In this document: positions 16,971 through 26,762 of the stretch, one piece after another | Layout: each line of letters starts with the position of its first letter | How positions within the stretch are numbered: the stretch's first letter is position 1 | DNA from: Prolixibacteraceae bacterium | Lineage (GTDB): Bacteria > Bacteroidota > Bacteroidia > Bacteroidales > Prolixibacteraceae | Assembly: GCA_023229575.1 (NCBI GenBank) | Contig: JALNYZ010000009.1 | Coordinates: 1-64,000 of the forward strand | DNA length: 64,000 bases | Direction of reading: 5' to 3' | Notes under the pieces: model-generated | Told to the model about the DNA's origin: nothing | The model's database searches: none | What the model saw: the letters and a program-made list of their open reading frames with translations, nothing else | Translations under genes and position numbers: made by a program

Positions 16971-18170
16971 ATGACGAATGACAAAAAAACCTTGATTGTT
17001 CCTATGATGTTAATAGGATCAATGTTCGCAGTACTCGGCTTCGCCCTTGGGATCAATGCATTTTTTGTTCCTTTTGTAAAGGAGGCATTCCATATTTCAA
17101 TTACCATGTCGTACCTGGTGATGACTGCGACATTCCTCTCTTTTGTGGTTTTCGGTCTTCCTTCCGGGGCAATCATTAAAAAGTTTGGATACAAGGGGGG
17201 GATGATCATTGCCTTCCTGATCATGGCAATGGGTTTTTACCTGATTGCCCCTGCTGCAAAAATGATCAGTTTCCCATTGCTCCTTCTGGCTTTGTTCATC
17301 AGCGGGATGGGCCAAACCCTGCTGACCGGCGCCGTAAATACCTATGTTACAATTTTAGGCCCGCCTGAAAGCGCTGCAAGCCGTATCGCCATCATGGGAA
17401 TTTGCAGTAAAACTTTTTATGCCGTTGCTTCATTGATGCTGGCAGTATTTATGGACCTGTCAAATGTTCATATTGAAGATACGATCCTTCCGTTTTACAT
17501 TATAACTGCAGTGCTTGTAGTGATGGGATTCTTATACTATTTTGCGCCCCTTCCAGAAGTATTGGCCGTTGGTGAAGAGGAGGATAACACGGAGACTTCT
17601 TCTTACGCGGCTTCCAAAACCAGTATTTTTCAATTTCCACATCTTCTGTTGGGAGTTTTTGCCATATTTTTCGATATCGGAGTTGAATACATCGCTTTGG
17701 GAACGATTAATGACTATGCCACCATCTTGAATTTGCCTTCCCCACAAAATTATGTCTGGTTTGTATCGGCCGCAATGGTGCTTGGTTATTTGATTGGGGC
17801 GCTTTTCATTCCGAAATTTGTCAGTCAGGGCATGGCATTGTTTCTTTCCACACTTACAGGTATTATAGTAACCCTAATGATCGTATTGCTACCAATAGGG
17901 GTTTCCATCTATCTTGTTGCCTTGCTGGGCCTGGCCAATGCCTTGATGTGGCCGGCCATATGGCCTTTGGCTATTGCCGATTTGGGCAAATTTACCAAAA
18001 TGGGCTCTTCTTTCCTGGTAATGGGGATTATTGGCGGCGCATTCCTGCCCCTTTTATTCGGTTACGTTGCCGATGTTGCATCCCACAAGGTTGCTTACCT
18101 TGTTTGTCTTCCTGCCTACCTGTACATTATGTATTTTGCATTTTCGGGTAGCAAAATCAGGACAAAATAG
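16971..18170 (+). CDS. FHS-type major facilitator sugar:H+ symporter (FucP-like)
   Basis: This is 399 residues with about twelve hydrophobic segments, so an inner-membrane carrier. The cytoplasmic loop GLPSGAIIKKFGYKGGM and the segment NTYVTILGPPESAASR match the fucose/glucose-galactose FHS branch of the MFS, where the LGPPE-x-x-x-SR string is characteristic. The likely cargo is a deoxyhexose or other monosaccharide; with eight rhamnosidases nearby, L-rhamnose is the obvious guess. It is separated by 116 bases from the mutarotase-like gene and closes the cytoplasmic block. The GH2 gene starts 56 bases further on. Confidence 0.75.
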   Translation: MTNDKKTLIVPMMLIGSMFAVLGFALGINAFFVPFVKEAFHISITMSYLVMTATFLSFVVFGLPSGAIIKKFGYKGGMIIAFLIMAMGFYLIAPAAKMISFPLLLLALFISGMGQTLLTGAVNTYVTILGPPESAASRIAIMGICSKTFYAVASLMLAVFMDLSNVHIEDTILPFYIITAVLVVMGFLYYFAPLPEVLAVGEEEDNTETSSYAASKTSIFQFPHLLLGVFAIFFDIGVEYIALGTINDYATILNLPSPQNYVWFVSAAMVLGYLIGALFIPKFVSQGMALFLSTLTGIIVTLMIVLLPIGVSIYLVALLGLANALMWPAIWPLAIADLGKFTKMGSSFLVMGIIGGAFLPLLFGYVADVASHKVAYLVCLPAYLYIMYFAFSGSKIRTK

Positions 18171-18226
18171 GGAGAAGCCGAAAGGATTACTTTATCTCAA
18201 AAATTTGAATTTAGGTATGCTTAACT

Positions 18227-20821
18227 ATGAAGAAGTTTGACTATTTAGTTTTAATCTTTTTTTTGGCAGTCACCTCAGTCAATGCCCAGAAGATAAAATC
18301 ACTGGATGAAATTGATTCTGCCAGTTTTCAAGCTGGTCAGGCGCCATTTGACAAAAAGGGTATTTCAGTAATTTTAAGTGAGAGAAAGCTCAATCATGCA
18401 AATTCCCTGAAAAATATTATCCTCGACGGAGAGTGGCAACTGATTGAGGGAGGGAATGAAAAAGAGCGGTTAAATAGCAAATGGAGCAATCCAATTCCTG
18501 CTATTGTTCCGGGTAGTGTCCATTCTGCGCTATGGAAAGCAGGGATTATTCCCGATCCCTATTTCGGAAGAAACGATTCCATTGCGGAAAAGTACAGTTA
18601 TAAGACGTGGTGGTATAAAAAGGAATTTCTTGTTGATCAACCTTTAAATATCCCAAGAATGATCTTTGATGGGATAGCCAATAAATGCTCTATCTGGCTT
18701 AATGGCATAAAATTGGGCAATCATGAAGGAATGTTCGGGGGGCCTGCTTTCGATGTTTCAAAAATCCTGAAGAGAAAAAATGAACTTATTGTGGAATTAA
18801 TGCCTATTCCTCAGATTTATGAAAAAACCAGAAGGGGTGATAATAGGACCTGGACATCAACAGTTGTATTCAATTGTGTTTATGGATGGCATTATTCAAA
18901 AATTCCATCCTTAGGAATTTGGAGAACAGTTAAAATTCAAAATCAGGCCGGTGTTGCGATTGAGCATCCGTTTATCGCCACAAAAAGCACGAATGGTTTG
19001 ATGAACCTGGGCGTTGTTCTTAAAGCTGTTTCAGCTAAAATAGACGGAAAGCTAAAGGTTTCTGCTATTCCGGACAATTTCAAAGGAAACGAACAATCCT
19101 TTGAATACGACATATCTTCCGGGAAAGCTATTGATACGCTGAATTTTGCCTTTACCATTAAAGATCCGCAGCTCTGGTGGCCCAACGATATGGGCAAACA
19201 AAATCTGTATCAATTAAAAGTTTCGTTTGTCCCGAAAAGTGGGGAATCATCGGATTTCTACAAATCCACTTTTGGAATTCGCACCATTCAAATGGCCCCG
19301 CTACCCGGCGGACCTTACCCTGATAAATATAATTGGACCTATGTTATCAATGGGAAACCACATTTTATGAAAGGGAATGGCTGGTGTACGATGGATCCGC
19401 TGATGGATTTTACGCGCGAACGATATGACCGTTTTCTCTCACTTGCTAAACTGCAGCATATCCAGATGATGCGGGCCTGGGGATGCGGAATGCCTGAAAC
19501 AGATGATTTTTATGACTTGTGCGACCGATACGGCATCATGATCATGCAGGAGTGGCCCACAGCCTGGAACAGTCATGAAACCCAGCCATTTGATGTATTG
19601 CAGGAGACCATAGAATTAAATACACTGCGCATCCGGAACCATCCCTCACTGGCGATGTATGGCGGTGGAAATGAATCGCCAAATCCCTTTGGAAAAGCAA
19701 TCGATATGATGGGACGAAAAAGCATTGAGCTGGATGGTACCCGGCCATTTCACAGAGGGGAGCCCTTTGGTGGAAGCAACCACAATTATTACTGTTGGTG
19801 GAAAATGGCCCATCTTGACTACAACCTGAACATGACTTCGAGCTTCTGGGGCGAATTCGGTATTGCTGCCTTTCCGGTAAAAGAATCTGTTATGCGATAC
19901 CTGCCGGAGGCCGAAAAAATGAAGTGGCCACCCGATACGACAAAAAGCCTCGTCCATCATACACCCATCTTTGGCACAGCAATGGAGATGGAGAGACTTA
20001 ACCAATATTCCGGATATCTGATGCCCAATGACAATCTGGACCAATTAATTACCGGATCGCAATTGGCACAGGTGGTAGCTGTCCGGCATACGCTGGAGCG
20101 CGCCCGTACCAGGTGGCCGGATTGCTCGGGAGCCTTGTATTATAAAATGAACGATAATTATCCCGCTGTTTCCTGGTCGTGCGTCGACTGGTATGGCGCT
20201 GCAAAACCCTTGCATTACTTTATCCAGGACACCTTTTCCCCGATAGCCTCCGTTATCCTTTTTGAACATACCGATATGTATGGACAAAACGTATCATTGC
20301 CGGTGTTTTTGCTGGATGATAACCTTGATTTAAAGGAATCGGCATGGAAAGTAAATATCCGAACATTCGATCAGAAACTAAACAAGATTAGCGTCAAGGA
20401 ATTTTCAGGAAAGGGGAATCCTAAAAATGTTGATAAGCTTGGCGAATTAACCCTTTCATCCGAACAAACCAAAACCTCTCCGTTATTGATTGTTTCAGAG
20501 GTTCATGCCGATGGTAAATTACTGTTCAGGACATTTTACTATATGAATTTTGAAAAACAGAAAGGAAGTTTGTTTAACCTGCCCAGGACCTCCTTGTCCT
20601 TAGCAACCAATGGGAGTAAAGCAACAATAAAGAATACCGGCAAATTTCCTGCTGTTGGCGTTAATCTTCAAGTTCCCGGAAAGGCGGATAAATTTATTGC
20701 ATCGGATAATTACTTCTGGCTCGACCCAGGAGAATCTACCAAGGTTGAAATTAATTTGACCAAAGGACTGGTATCTGATGCTTGGAATCTTGAAGGCAAT
20801 GAGTTGGTGAATGTTCCATGA
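18227..20821 (+). CDS. GH2 family exo-glycosidase (beta-mannosidase/glucosaminidase-like)
   Basis: A secreted 864-residue enzyme (signal peptide ending near VNAQ). The N-terminal sugar-binding beta-sandwich has LDGEWQL and VPGSVHSALWKAGIIPDPYFG, typical of the mannosidase-like GH2 branch. The Ig-like domain and TIM-barrel follow. The acid/base Glu is in MYGGGNES (about residue 482) and the nucleophile Glu in SSFWGEFG (about residue 542). Both are present, so it should be active. Members of this branch remove beta-mannose, beta-glucosamine or related beta-sugars, and the exact sugar cannot be told. It begins the second block of secreted enzymes after the symporter. Confidence 0.75.
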   Translation: MKKFDYLVLIFFLAVTSVNAQKIKSLDEIDSASFQAGQAPFDKKGISVILSERKLNHANSLKNIILDGEWQLIEGGNEKERLNSKWSNPIPAIVPGSVHSALWKAGIIPDPYFGRNDSIAEKYSYKTWWYKKEFLVDQPLNIPRMIFDGIANKCSIWLNGIKLGNHEGMFGGPAFDVSKILKRKNELIVELMPIPQIYEKTRRGDNRTWTSTVVFNCVYGWHYSKIPSLGIWRTVKIQNQAGVAIEHPFIATKSTNGLMNLGVVLKAVSAKIDGKLKVSAIPDNFKGNEQSFEYDISSGKAIDTLNFAFTIKDPQLWWPNDMGKQNLYQLKVSFVPKSGESSDFYKSTFGIRTIQMAPLPGGPYPDKYNWTYVINGKPHFMKGNGWCTMDPLMDFTRERYDRFLSLAKLQHIQMMRAWGCGMPETDDFYDLCDRYGIMIMQEWPTAWNSHETQPFDVLQETIELNTLRIRNHPSLAMYGGGNESPNPFGKAIDMMGRKSIELDGTRPFHRGEPFGGSNHNYYCWWKMAHLDYNLNMTSSFWGEFGIAAFPVKESVMRYLPEAEKMKWPPDTTKSLVHHTPIFGTAMEMERLNQYSGYLMPNDNLDQLITGSQLAQVVAVRHTLERARTRWPDCSGALYYKMNDNYPAVSWSCVDWYGAAKPLHYFIQDTFSPIASVILFEHTDMYGQNVSLPVFLLDDNLDLKESAWKVNIRTFDQKLNKISVKEFSGKGNPKNVDKLGELTLSSEQTKTSPLLIVSEVHADGKLLFRTFYYMNFEKQKGSLFNLPRTSLSLATNGSKATIKNTGKFPAVGVNLQVPGKADKFIASDNYFWLDPGESTKVEINLTKGLVSDAWNLEGNELVNVP

Positions 20822-20879
20822 TTTTACTTTCAGAAAACTGTCTATCTATCTAACAATAAGCTATTTAATAATTTAATTT

Positions 20880-23681
20880 ATGATACTTAGAAAAGTGTTT
20901 CTGTTAGCCTCCTTTGTCTCAATTGGATGGGTAGGATTGGCACAAATTGGGGCAGTGGGGCTTAGATGCGAATATTTAAAGGATCCACTGGGGATCGATA
21001 TGCCGGATCCCAGGTTTTACTGGAAGCTTAAATCCGATGAAACAGGGCAGTTTCAAACAGGTTACCGGATCATCGTTTCATCCAGCAAGGAGAATATTGA
21101 AAAGAACCTCGGGGATATGTTTGATTCGGGCAAAAAAAATTCTCCTCAAAGTATTCATATCGTTTATAAAGGAAAATCACTGAAGGCTGCTTCCGACTAT
21201 TTTTGGAAGGTGATGGTTTGGGATAAAAAAAGGGTTGCTTCAGCATGGAGTGAAACGGCAACCTTCTCCACCGGTCTTTTTTATCCGCAGGATTGGAGCG
21301 GGGCGCAGTGGATCGCATGGAGAACCCAGGAAAAATGGGAAACCGACTGGTGGAAACGCAAAGTCGCCGAGCTGCAATGTACCGAATGGTACTTGCCAAG
21401 TTACTTTGGTGCACGGATGTCGATGTGGGAAAGGTACCATTTCCATGACAATCCTTACGATCCGGCACCCTTGTACCGGAAAGGGTTCAAGGCAAACAAA
21501 GAGATCAAAAACGCCAGGGCATTTATTAGCGGAATAGGGTACAATGAGCTATTTATCAATGGCCAACGCATTGGCGATCATCAGCTCGATCCGGGTTGGA
21601 CCAACTACAAAAAAACGATACTCTACACGGCATACAATGTAACTGGAAATTTACAAAAAGGAGAGAATACGATTGGCGTTATGCTGGGCCGCGGAAATTA
21701 TGGCATGCTGGCCGTAGATCACTGGGGATTTTACAAAAAGGAGGGTTACATCGGTCAGCCTAAATTGATGTGCCTGTTTAAGATTACCTATACCGATGGT
21801 ACAGAAGAGAATATCGTGAGTGATTTGACCTGGAAAATAACCGGTGGGCCAATTCTTTACGATTGCCCGCACATGGGCGAACTGTACGATGCCACAAAAG
21901 AGATTCCCGGTTGGAATAAGAACGGCTTTAACGATTCGTCCTGGGACAAGGTAGTATCAGCCCCTTCACCTGGCGGAGCGTTGAAAGCCCAGCTTTGTGA
22001 ACCAATCAGGATTGTTAAAAGGAGCGCTGTAATTAAGGTTGAAAAGAGAAACAGGGAATATTGGGCCGATGCAGGCGCGAACCTGGCGGGATGGATCCGT
22101 TTGAAAGTAAATGCGCCCAAAGGTACAAGAATTGGGATATACTATGGGGAGAACGAAGATCCCAGGGACCATGGCCAACCGGGAGGCTATCAGCAAATGG
22201 CCTATGTTGCCAAAGGGGTGAAAGACGAAATTGCCGAATGTCATTTTTCTTACAAAGGGTACCGGTATATCAACATTTTAGGATACCCGGGTGTATTGAC
22301 TAAAAATGATATTGAGGTTTGTCAGGTGAATTCCGACGTTGCCCAGGTTGGCAGATTCTCCAGCTCCGATACGACACTCAACGCCATTCACCGCATTTGT
22401 ACCAAATCCTTGATATCTAATTTGCATAGCATCCCGACCGATTGCCCCCACCGCGAGAAAAATGGCTGGATGGGTGATGCCGTAACCGGAATGGAATTTG
22501 GCATGGCCAACTACGATTTGGCCGCCTTAATGACCAAGTATACCCGCGACATATTCGATACCCAGGATGCTGAAGGGCGGATACCAACGTTTACACCGGC
22601 CCCGGCAACTATTTATCCCAAAGTGGCATCCCCGTTGTGGGCCTCTGCCTGCGTCCATATTCCCTGGTATATGTACAACTATTACGGAGACACCCGTTTG
22701 TTCGAACAATATTGGGACAAAATGAAGCTGTTTTCACAGGCAGTATGGAAATTAAATGGTGTAAAGGATAAAAGCGGGATTTTTACCGACGGACTGGCCG
22801 ATTGGTGTTCCCCTTTTGGAAATATGTCGGATGAAGGATCGGAGGTATATTCCACCATGAATTTTTATCTTGTTTTGAAACGTTTGTCGCAAATGGCTGT
22901 GGTATTGAATAAAAAAGAAGATGCTGCTGAATTTAGCAAACAGGCAGAACAGGTAAGGGAGGCTATTTACACCTATTGTTTCGATAAAGTGAATGTCCGG
23001 TTTGTTGGGATAACCCCCTCGGATTACAGGCAGGGAATAAACGCCATGGCACTGCAAAATGAGATTGTAAAACCTGAACATAAGGATAAAGTCATGGAAC
23101 AATTGCTCCAGGATATCCAGGTCAACAGGGATTTTCATTTTTATGGCGGAATATTTACAGGATATGCTTTATGGGAAATGTTGCCGAAGAACAACCTTTC
23201 GGAGTTAACGTACAAGGTAGCCATTAACCCGACTTATCCCGGGTACGGTTTTATGCTGAAAAACGGGGCAACATCCTTGTGGGAATTCTGGCAGGATAAA
23301 TACTCGCATATACATCATTTTTTGGGTTTTGTCGATAATTTTCTGATCCGTTATGTTGCAGGAATCAATGTCAATTACAAAGTTCCCGGATACGCTGAAA
23401 TAATCTTTTCCCCAAATTTTATTGCTAAAATAAATCACGCAGAGGCGGAATATGAATCGATTCACGGGATGGCCTCAATTGCGTGGAAGAGGGAACCCGA
23501 AGGTCAGATTCAGTTAAAGATATCGGTTCCCTGTAATGGCAGCGGAAAATTGATGCTTCCGGAAAACATAAAGTCTATTCAGAATAGCGATGGTAAAGAG
23601 CTTCAAATAAAAAAGGACGAATCGCAAAAGTATGTGATGTTACCGTCAGGAAAACATCAGGTTAAGGCTTATGTAAACTGA
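20880..23681 (+). CDS. GH78 alpha-L-rhamnosidase (copy 1)
   Basis: A 933-residue secreted enzyme (signal ending near GLAQ). The order is an N-terminal fibronectin-like domain (LRCEYLKDPLGIDMPDPRFYWKL), Bac_rhamnosid_N lectin-like domain, alpha/alpha-barrel and C-terminal beta-sandwich. The GH78 catalytic string TDCPHREKNGWMGDA gives D521, E526 and D533, with the spacing of the B. sp. GL1 RhaB active site. The distal Glu is E802 in SLWEFW. It should release terminal alpha-L-rhamnose by inversion in the periplasm. It carries an extra Trp-rich stretch (about residues 150-190) at the join between domains. It shares the canonical DCP-R motif with the copy at 46101, unlike the divergent pair at 26763 and 39526. 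Confidence 0.9.
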   Translation: MILRKVFLLASFVSIGWVGLAQIGAVGLRCEYLKDPLGIDMPDPRFYWKLKSDETGQFQTGYRIIVSSSKENIEKNLGDMFDSGKKNSPQSIHIVYKGKSLKAASDYFWKVMVWDKKRVASAWSETATFSTGLFYPQDWSGAQWIAWRTQEKWETDWWKRKVAELQCTEWYLPSYFGARMSMWERYHFHDNPYDPAPLYRKGFKANKEIKNARAFISGIGYNELFINGQRIGDHQLDPGWTNYKKTILYTAYNVTGNLQKGENTIGVMLGRGNYGMLAVDHWGFYKKEGYIGQPKLMCLFKITYTDGTEENIVSDLTWKITGGPILYDCPHMGELYDATKEIPGWNKNGFNDSSWDKVVSAPSPGGALKAQLCEPIRIVKRSAVIKVEKRNREYWADAGANLAGWIRLKVNAPKGTRIGIYYGENEDPRDHGQPGGYQQMAYVAKGVKDEIAECHFSYKGYRYINILGYPGVLTKNDIEVCQVNSDVAQVGRFSSSDTTLNAIHRICTKSLISNLHSIPTDCPHREKNGWMGDAVTGMEFGMANYDLAALMTKYTRDIFDTQDAEGRIPTFTPAPATIYPKVASPLWASACVHIPWYMYNYYGDTRLFEQYWDKMKLFSQAVWKLNGVKDKSGIFTDGLADWCSPFGNMSDEGSEVYSTMNFYLVLKRLSQMAVVLNKKEDAAEFSKQAEQVREAIYTYCFDKVNVRFVGITPSDYRQGINAMALQNEIVKPEHKDKVMEQLLQDIQVNRDFHFYGGIFTGYALWEMLPKNNLSELTYKVAINPTYPGYGFMLKNGATSLWEFWQDKYSHIHHFLGFVDNFLIRYVAGINVNYKVPGYAEIIFSPNFIAKINHAEAEYESIHGMASIAWKREPEGQIQLKISVPCNGSGKLMLPENIKSIQNSDGKELQIKKDESQKYVMLPSGKHQVKAYVN

Positions 23682-23769
23682 ACGTTTGGGGGCTTTTTCT
23701 AAATGTCAAAATGCTGGAACGATCAATAGAAAGATAAAGCAATATTGTAATCAATTAATTATATAAAAT

Positions 23770-25188
23770 ATGAAACGATTCCTTTCTTCTATAGCAACAT
23801 TGTTAATTGTGCTTGTTTTTACCATCGGCACCCTTTATGCCGAAGTAAAGTTACCTGCAATTTTTGGCGACAACATGGTTTTGCAGCAGCAGACCAAAGC
23901 AGCGATATGGGGAACTGCATCAAAAAATGCAACGGTAAAAGTTACCACCTCGTGGAACAATAAAATTTATTCCTGTCGTGCAGGGAGTGATGGAAACTGG
24001 AAACTGAAAGTGGCCACGCCGATAGCCGGAGGACCTTATGAAATTACCATCAGCGATGGAAAATCACTCAAACTTAAAAATGTGCTTATTGGCGAAGTCT
24101 GGGTATGCTCGGGACAATCGAACATGGAAATGCCTATGAGAGGTCTCAGAAGCCAACCTGTAATAGGGTCGGCTGAAGCAATTGCCTTGTCATCCAATCC
24201 CAATATCCGGCTATTCACTGTAAAAAAAACCAGTAGTCTGGAACCACTGGACGATGTCACTGGTGACTGGCAATTGTGTACTCCGGGAAATGTATATGGG
24301 TTCAGCGCCACCGCCTATTATTTTGGATTGATGCTGCACAAGGTACTCAACGTTCCGGTTGGTCTGATCCATAGCAGTTGGGGCGGTAGCCGTATCGAAC
24401 CCTGGATCAGCGAAAATGGATTGAAAAATTTTGATTGGGTGAAACTTCCGGAGAAAAAGCCGGTTGAAAATTTATCCATACAAACACCAACGGTTCTTTT
24501 TAATGCGATGATCAATCCGATTGTTGGTTATGGCATGCGTGGGGCCATCTGGTACCAGGGAGAGTCGAATCGTCGCGAACCGAAGGAATACGTGAAACTA
24601 ATGACCGGACTCATCGAGAACTGGCGCTCCATCTGGGGAATCGGCGAATTTCCTTTCTATTATATACAGATTGCACCATATGACTACGGTCAACCCGAAA
24701 TCAGTTCGGCCTACTTGCGCGAAGCCCAGCTAAAAGCCTCCACCTCCCTTCCGAACATCGGCATGGCCTGTATTATGGATCTTGGCGAAAAAAATATCAT
24801 CCATCCGTCCAACAAGGAAGCCGGCTCCAATCGGCTGGCTTACCTGGCCTTGGAGAAAACCTATGGCATAAAAGGGATCTACGGTCAAAGTCCGGTATTT
24901 AAAGAAATGAAAGTATCAGGAGGGGTTGCAAGGCTGACATTCGATCATGCGGTTACCGGCCTGACTTCGTTTGGCAAAGAACTATCGTGTTTCGAATTGG
25001 CAGGGGCAGACAAGCGTTTTTTCCCGGCAAAAGCCTCAATTGTTGGCCCCGAAATCGTACTTATGTCGCTTTCAGTAACCCAACCTGTTGCTGTGCGGTA
25101 TGCATTTAAAGATTTTGTCGTTGGCGATTTATATGGTGTCACTGGAATGCCTGTTTCTTCTTTCCGGTCCGACGACTGGGATCAGTAA
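23770..25188 (+). CDS. SASA-family carbohydrate esterase (sialate O-acetylesterase-like), tandem copy 1
   Basis: This is 472 residues with a signal peptide ending near LYAE. An N-terminal beta-sandwich (KLPAIFGDNMVLQQ, about residues 25-105) precedes the SGNH/SASA domain with the nucleophile motif VCSGQSNMEMPM (Ser117), IWYQGESNRRE and the C-terminal acid/His block in GEKNIIHPSNK. Such proteins are called sialate O-acetylesterases, but in pectin loci they act as general sugar acetylesterases. It ends SSFRSDDWDQ. The next gene (25275) is a close paralogue with the same domain limits, so this is a tandem duplication. Confidence 0.85.
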   Translation: MKRFLSSIATLLIVLVFTIGTLYAEVKLPAIFGDNMVLQQQTKAAIWGTASKNATVKVTTSWNNKIYSCRAGSDGNWKLKVATPIAGGPYEITISDGKSLKLKNVLIGEVWVCSGQSNMEMPMRGLRSQPVIGSAEAIALSSNPNIRLFTVKKTSSLEPLDDVTGDWQLCTPGNVYGFSATAYYFGLMLHKVLNVPVGLIHSSWGGSRIEPWISENGLKNFDWVKLPEKKPVENLSIQTPTVLFNAMINPIVGYGMRGAIWYQGESNRREPKEYVKLMTGLIENWRSIWGIGEFPFYYIQIAPYDYGQPEISSAYLREAQLKASTSLPNIGMACIMDLGEKNIIHPSNKEAGSNRLAYLALEKTYGIKGIYGQSPVFKEMKVSGGVARLTFDHAVTGLTSFGKELSCFELAGADKRFFPAKASIVGPEIVLMSLSVTQPVAVRYAFKDFVVGDLYGVTGMPVSSFRSDDWDQ

Positions 25189-25274
25189 AATTGATTCAAA
25201 TCGGTTGAAATAATATTTCGAAATATAAGATCGCTCGCAAAATATAAATAAATATACATCAAATCCAAATCAAA

Positions 25275-26732
25275 ATGAAACGTGCATTCAATTCTGTTCT
25301 GGCCGTCTTAGTGGTTCTGGCCTTTTCGGCAATCCAGGTATTTGCTGAAGTAAAATTACCTGCAATTTTTGGCGACAACATGGTTTTGCAGCAGAAAACC
25401 GAAGCAGCTATATGGGGAATTGCTTCAAAAAATGCGACTGTAAGGGTTTCCACCTCGTGGAACAATAAAAGCTATTCTACCCGTACCAATAGTGAAGGGA
25501 AATGGAAACTCAAAGTCGCTACGCCATCAGCCGGTGGCCCATTTGAAGTATCCATCAGTGATGGTACGACAGTGAAACTAAAAAATGTAATGATTGGTGA
25601 AGTTTGGGTCTGCTCCGGCCAGTCGAACATGGAAATGCCGATGAAGGGTTTTGGTTTTTACTCTCAGCCTGTTGCAGGGGCAAATGCGGCAATTGCAACT
25701 TCTTCAAATCCTGCAATCCGTTTATTTACGGTGAAAAAGGTTGCAAATTTGGAGTTACAGGATGATGTTATTGGAAGTTGGAAGAGTTGCGAACCTGAAA
25801 ATGTGAGCAATTTCAGCGCTGCCGCCTATTATTATGGGTTAATGTTATACAATACCTTGAAGGTCCCCATCGGGTTGATCAATACCAGCTGGGGCGGTAG
25901 CCGGATTGAACCATGGATGAGTGAAGAGTGGATCAAAAAATTCGATTTCGTTAAACTTCCCGATAAAAACCAACAAAGCAACCCTGAATCAAAAGTACCT
26001 ACTATTGTACCAACTGTTACGCCAACAGTTTTATACAATGCCATGATCAATCCGATCGTTGGTTACGGCATGAGAGGTGCAATCTGGTACCAGGGCGAAT
26101 CGAATAGAAATGAAACTGCTCAGTATGCCCGTTTGTTTCCGGGTATGATAGAGAACTGGCGTTCGGTGTGGGGCATCGGCGATTTTCCTTTCTATTTTGT
26201 CCAAATAGCCCCCTTTGATTATGGCCCTGTAGGTTTAAACTCTGCATTTATCCGTGAAGTTCAATTGAAGGCGTCATTGTCAATTCCGAATGTCGGGATG
26301 GCCTGTATCATGGATATTGGCGAAAAAGAGTGCATTCATCCTGCAAATAAAAAGGTTGGCTCAGATCGGCTTGCATTGCTTGCCCTTGCCAAGACCTATG
26401 GAAAATCTGGATTTGTCAGTTCCGGACCGGTCTTTAAAGAGATGGTTGTGGAGGGTTCGACCGTGAAATCAGTAAAACTATCATTTAGTAATGCCGAAAA
26501 TGGCCTTACCTCATATGGTAAAGAGTTGTCGTGTTTCGAAGTGGCAGGAGCCAACAAACGTTTCTTTCCCGCTAAGGCATTTATCGTTCGGGGTGAGATT
26601 ATTCTGCTAAGTCCGTCTGTTAAAGATCCCGTTGCTGTCAGGTATGCGTTCAAAGATTTCGTAATAGGGGATCTGTTCAACAATGATGGGTTACCTGCTT
26701 CATCCTTTCGTACGGATTCCTGGGAACAGTAG
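25275..26732 (+). CDS. SASA-family carbohydrate esterase, tandem copy 2
   Basis: A 485-residue paralogue of the gene just upstream, aligning from the signal peptide (ending VFAE) to the C-terminal SSFRTDSWEQ. The nucleophile is Ser117 in VCSGQSNMEMPM, with IWYQGESNRNE and GEKECIHPANKK as the other active-site blocks. It differs by short insertions, for example a PTIVPTVTPTV linker at about residue 245. All catalytic elements are kept, so both copies could be active with different acetyl positions or sugars. It is followed after 30 bases by a GH78 gene, and that esterase-GH78 order is echoed at 39463-39526. Confidence 0.85.
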   Translation: MKRAFNSVLAVLVVLAFSAIQVFAEVKLPAIFGDNMVLQQKTEAAIWGIASKNATVRVSTSWNNKSYSTRTNSEGKWKLKVATPSAGGPFEVSISDGTTVKLKNVMIGEVWVCSGQSNMEMPMKGFGFYSQPVAGANAAIATSSNPAIRLFTVKKVANLELQDDVIGSWKSCEPENVSNFSAAAYYYGLMLYNTLKVPIGLINTSWGGSRIEPWMSEEWIKKFDFVKLPDKNQQSNPESKVPTIVPTVTPTVLYNAMINPIVGYGMRGAIWYQGESNRNETAQYARLFPGMIENWRSVWGIGDFPFYFVQIAPFDYGPVGLNSAFIREVQLKASLSIPNVGMACIMDIGEKECIHPANKKVGSDRLALLALAKTYGKSGFVSSGPVFKEMVVEGSTVKSVKLSFSNAENGLTSYGKELSCFEVAGANKRFFPAKAFIVRGEIILLSPSVKDPVAVRYAFKDFVIGDLFNNDGLPASSFRTDSWEQ

Positions 26733-26762
26733 AATCTTTATTATTCATAAAATTTTAGCGTG

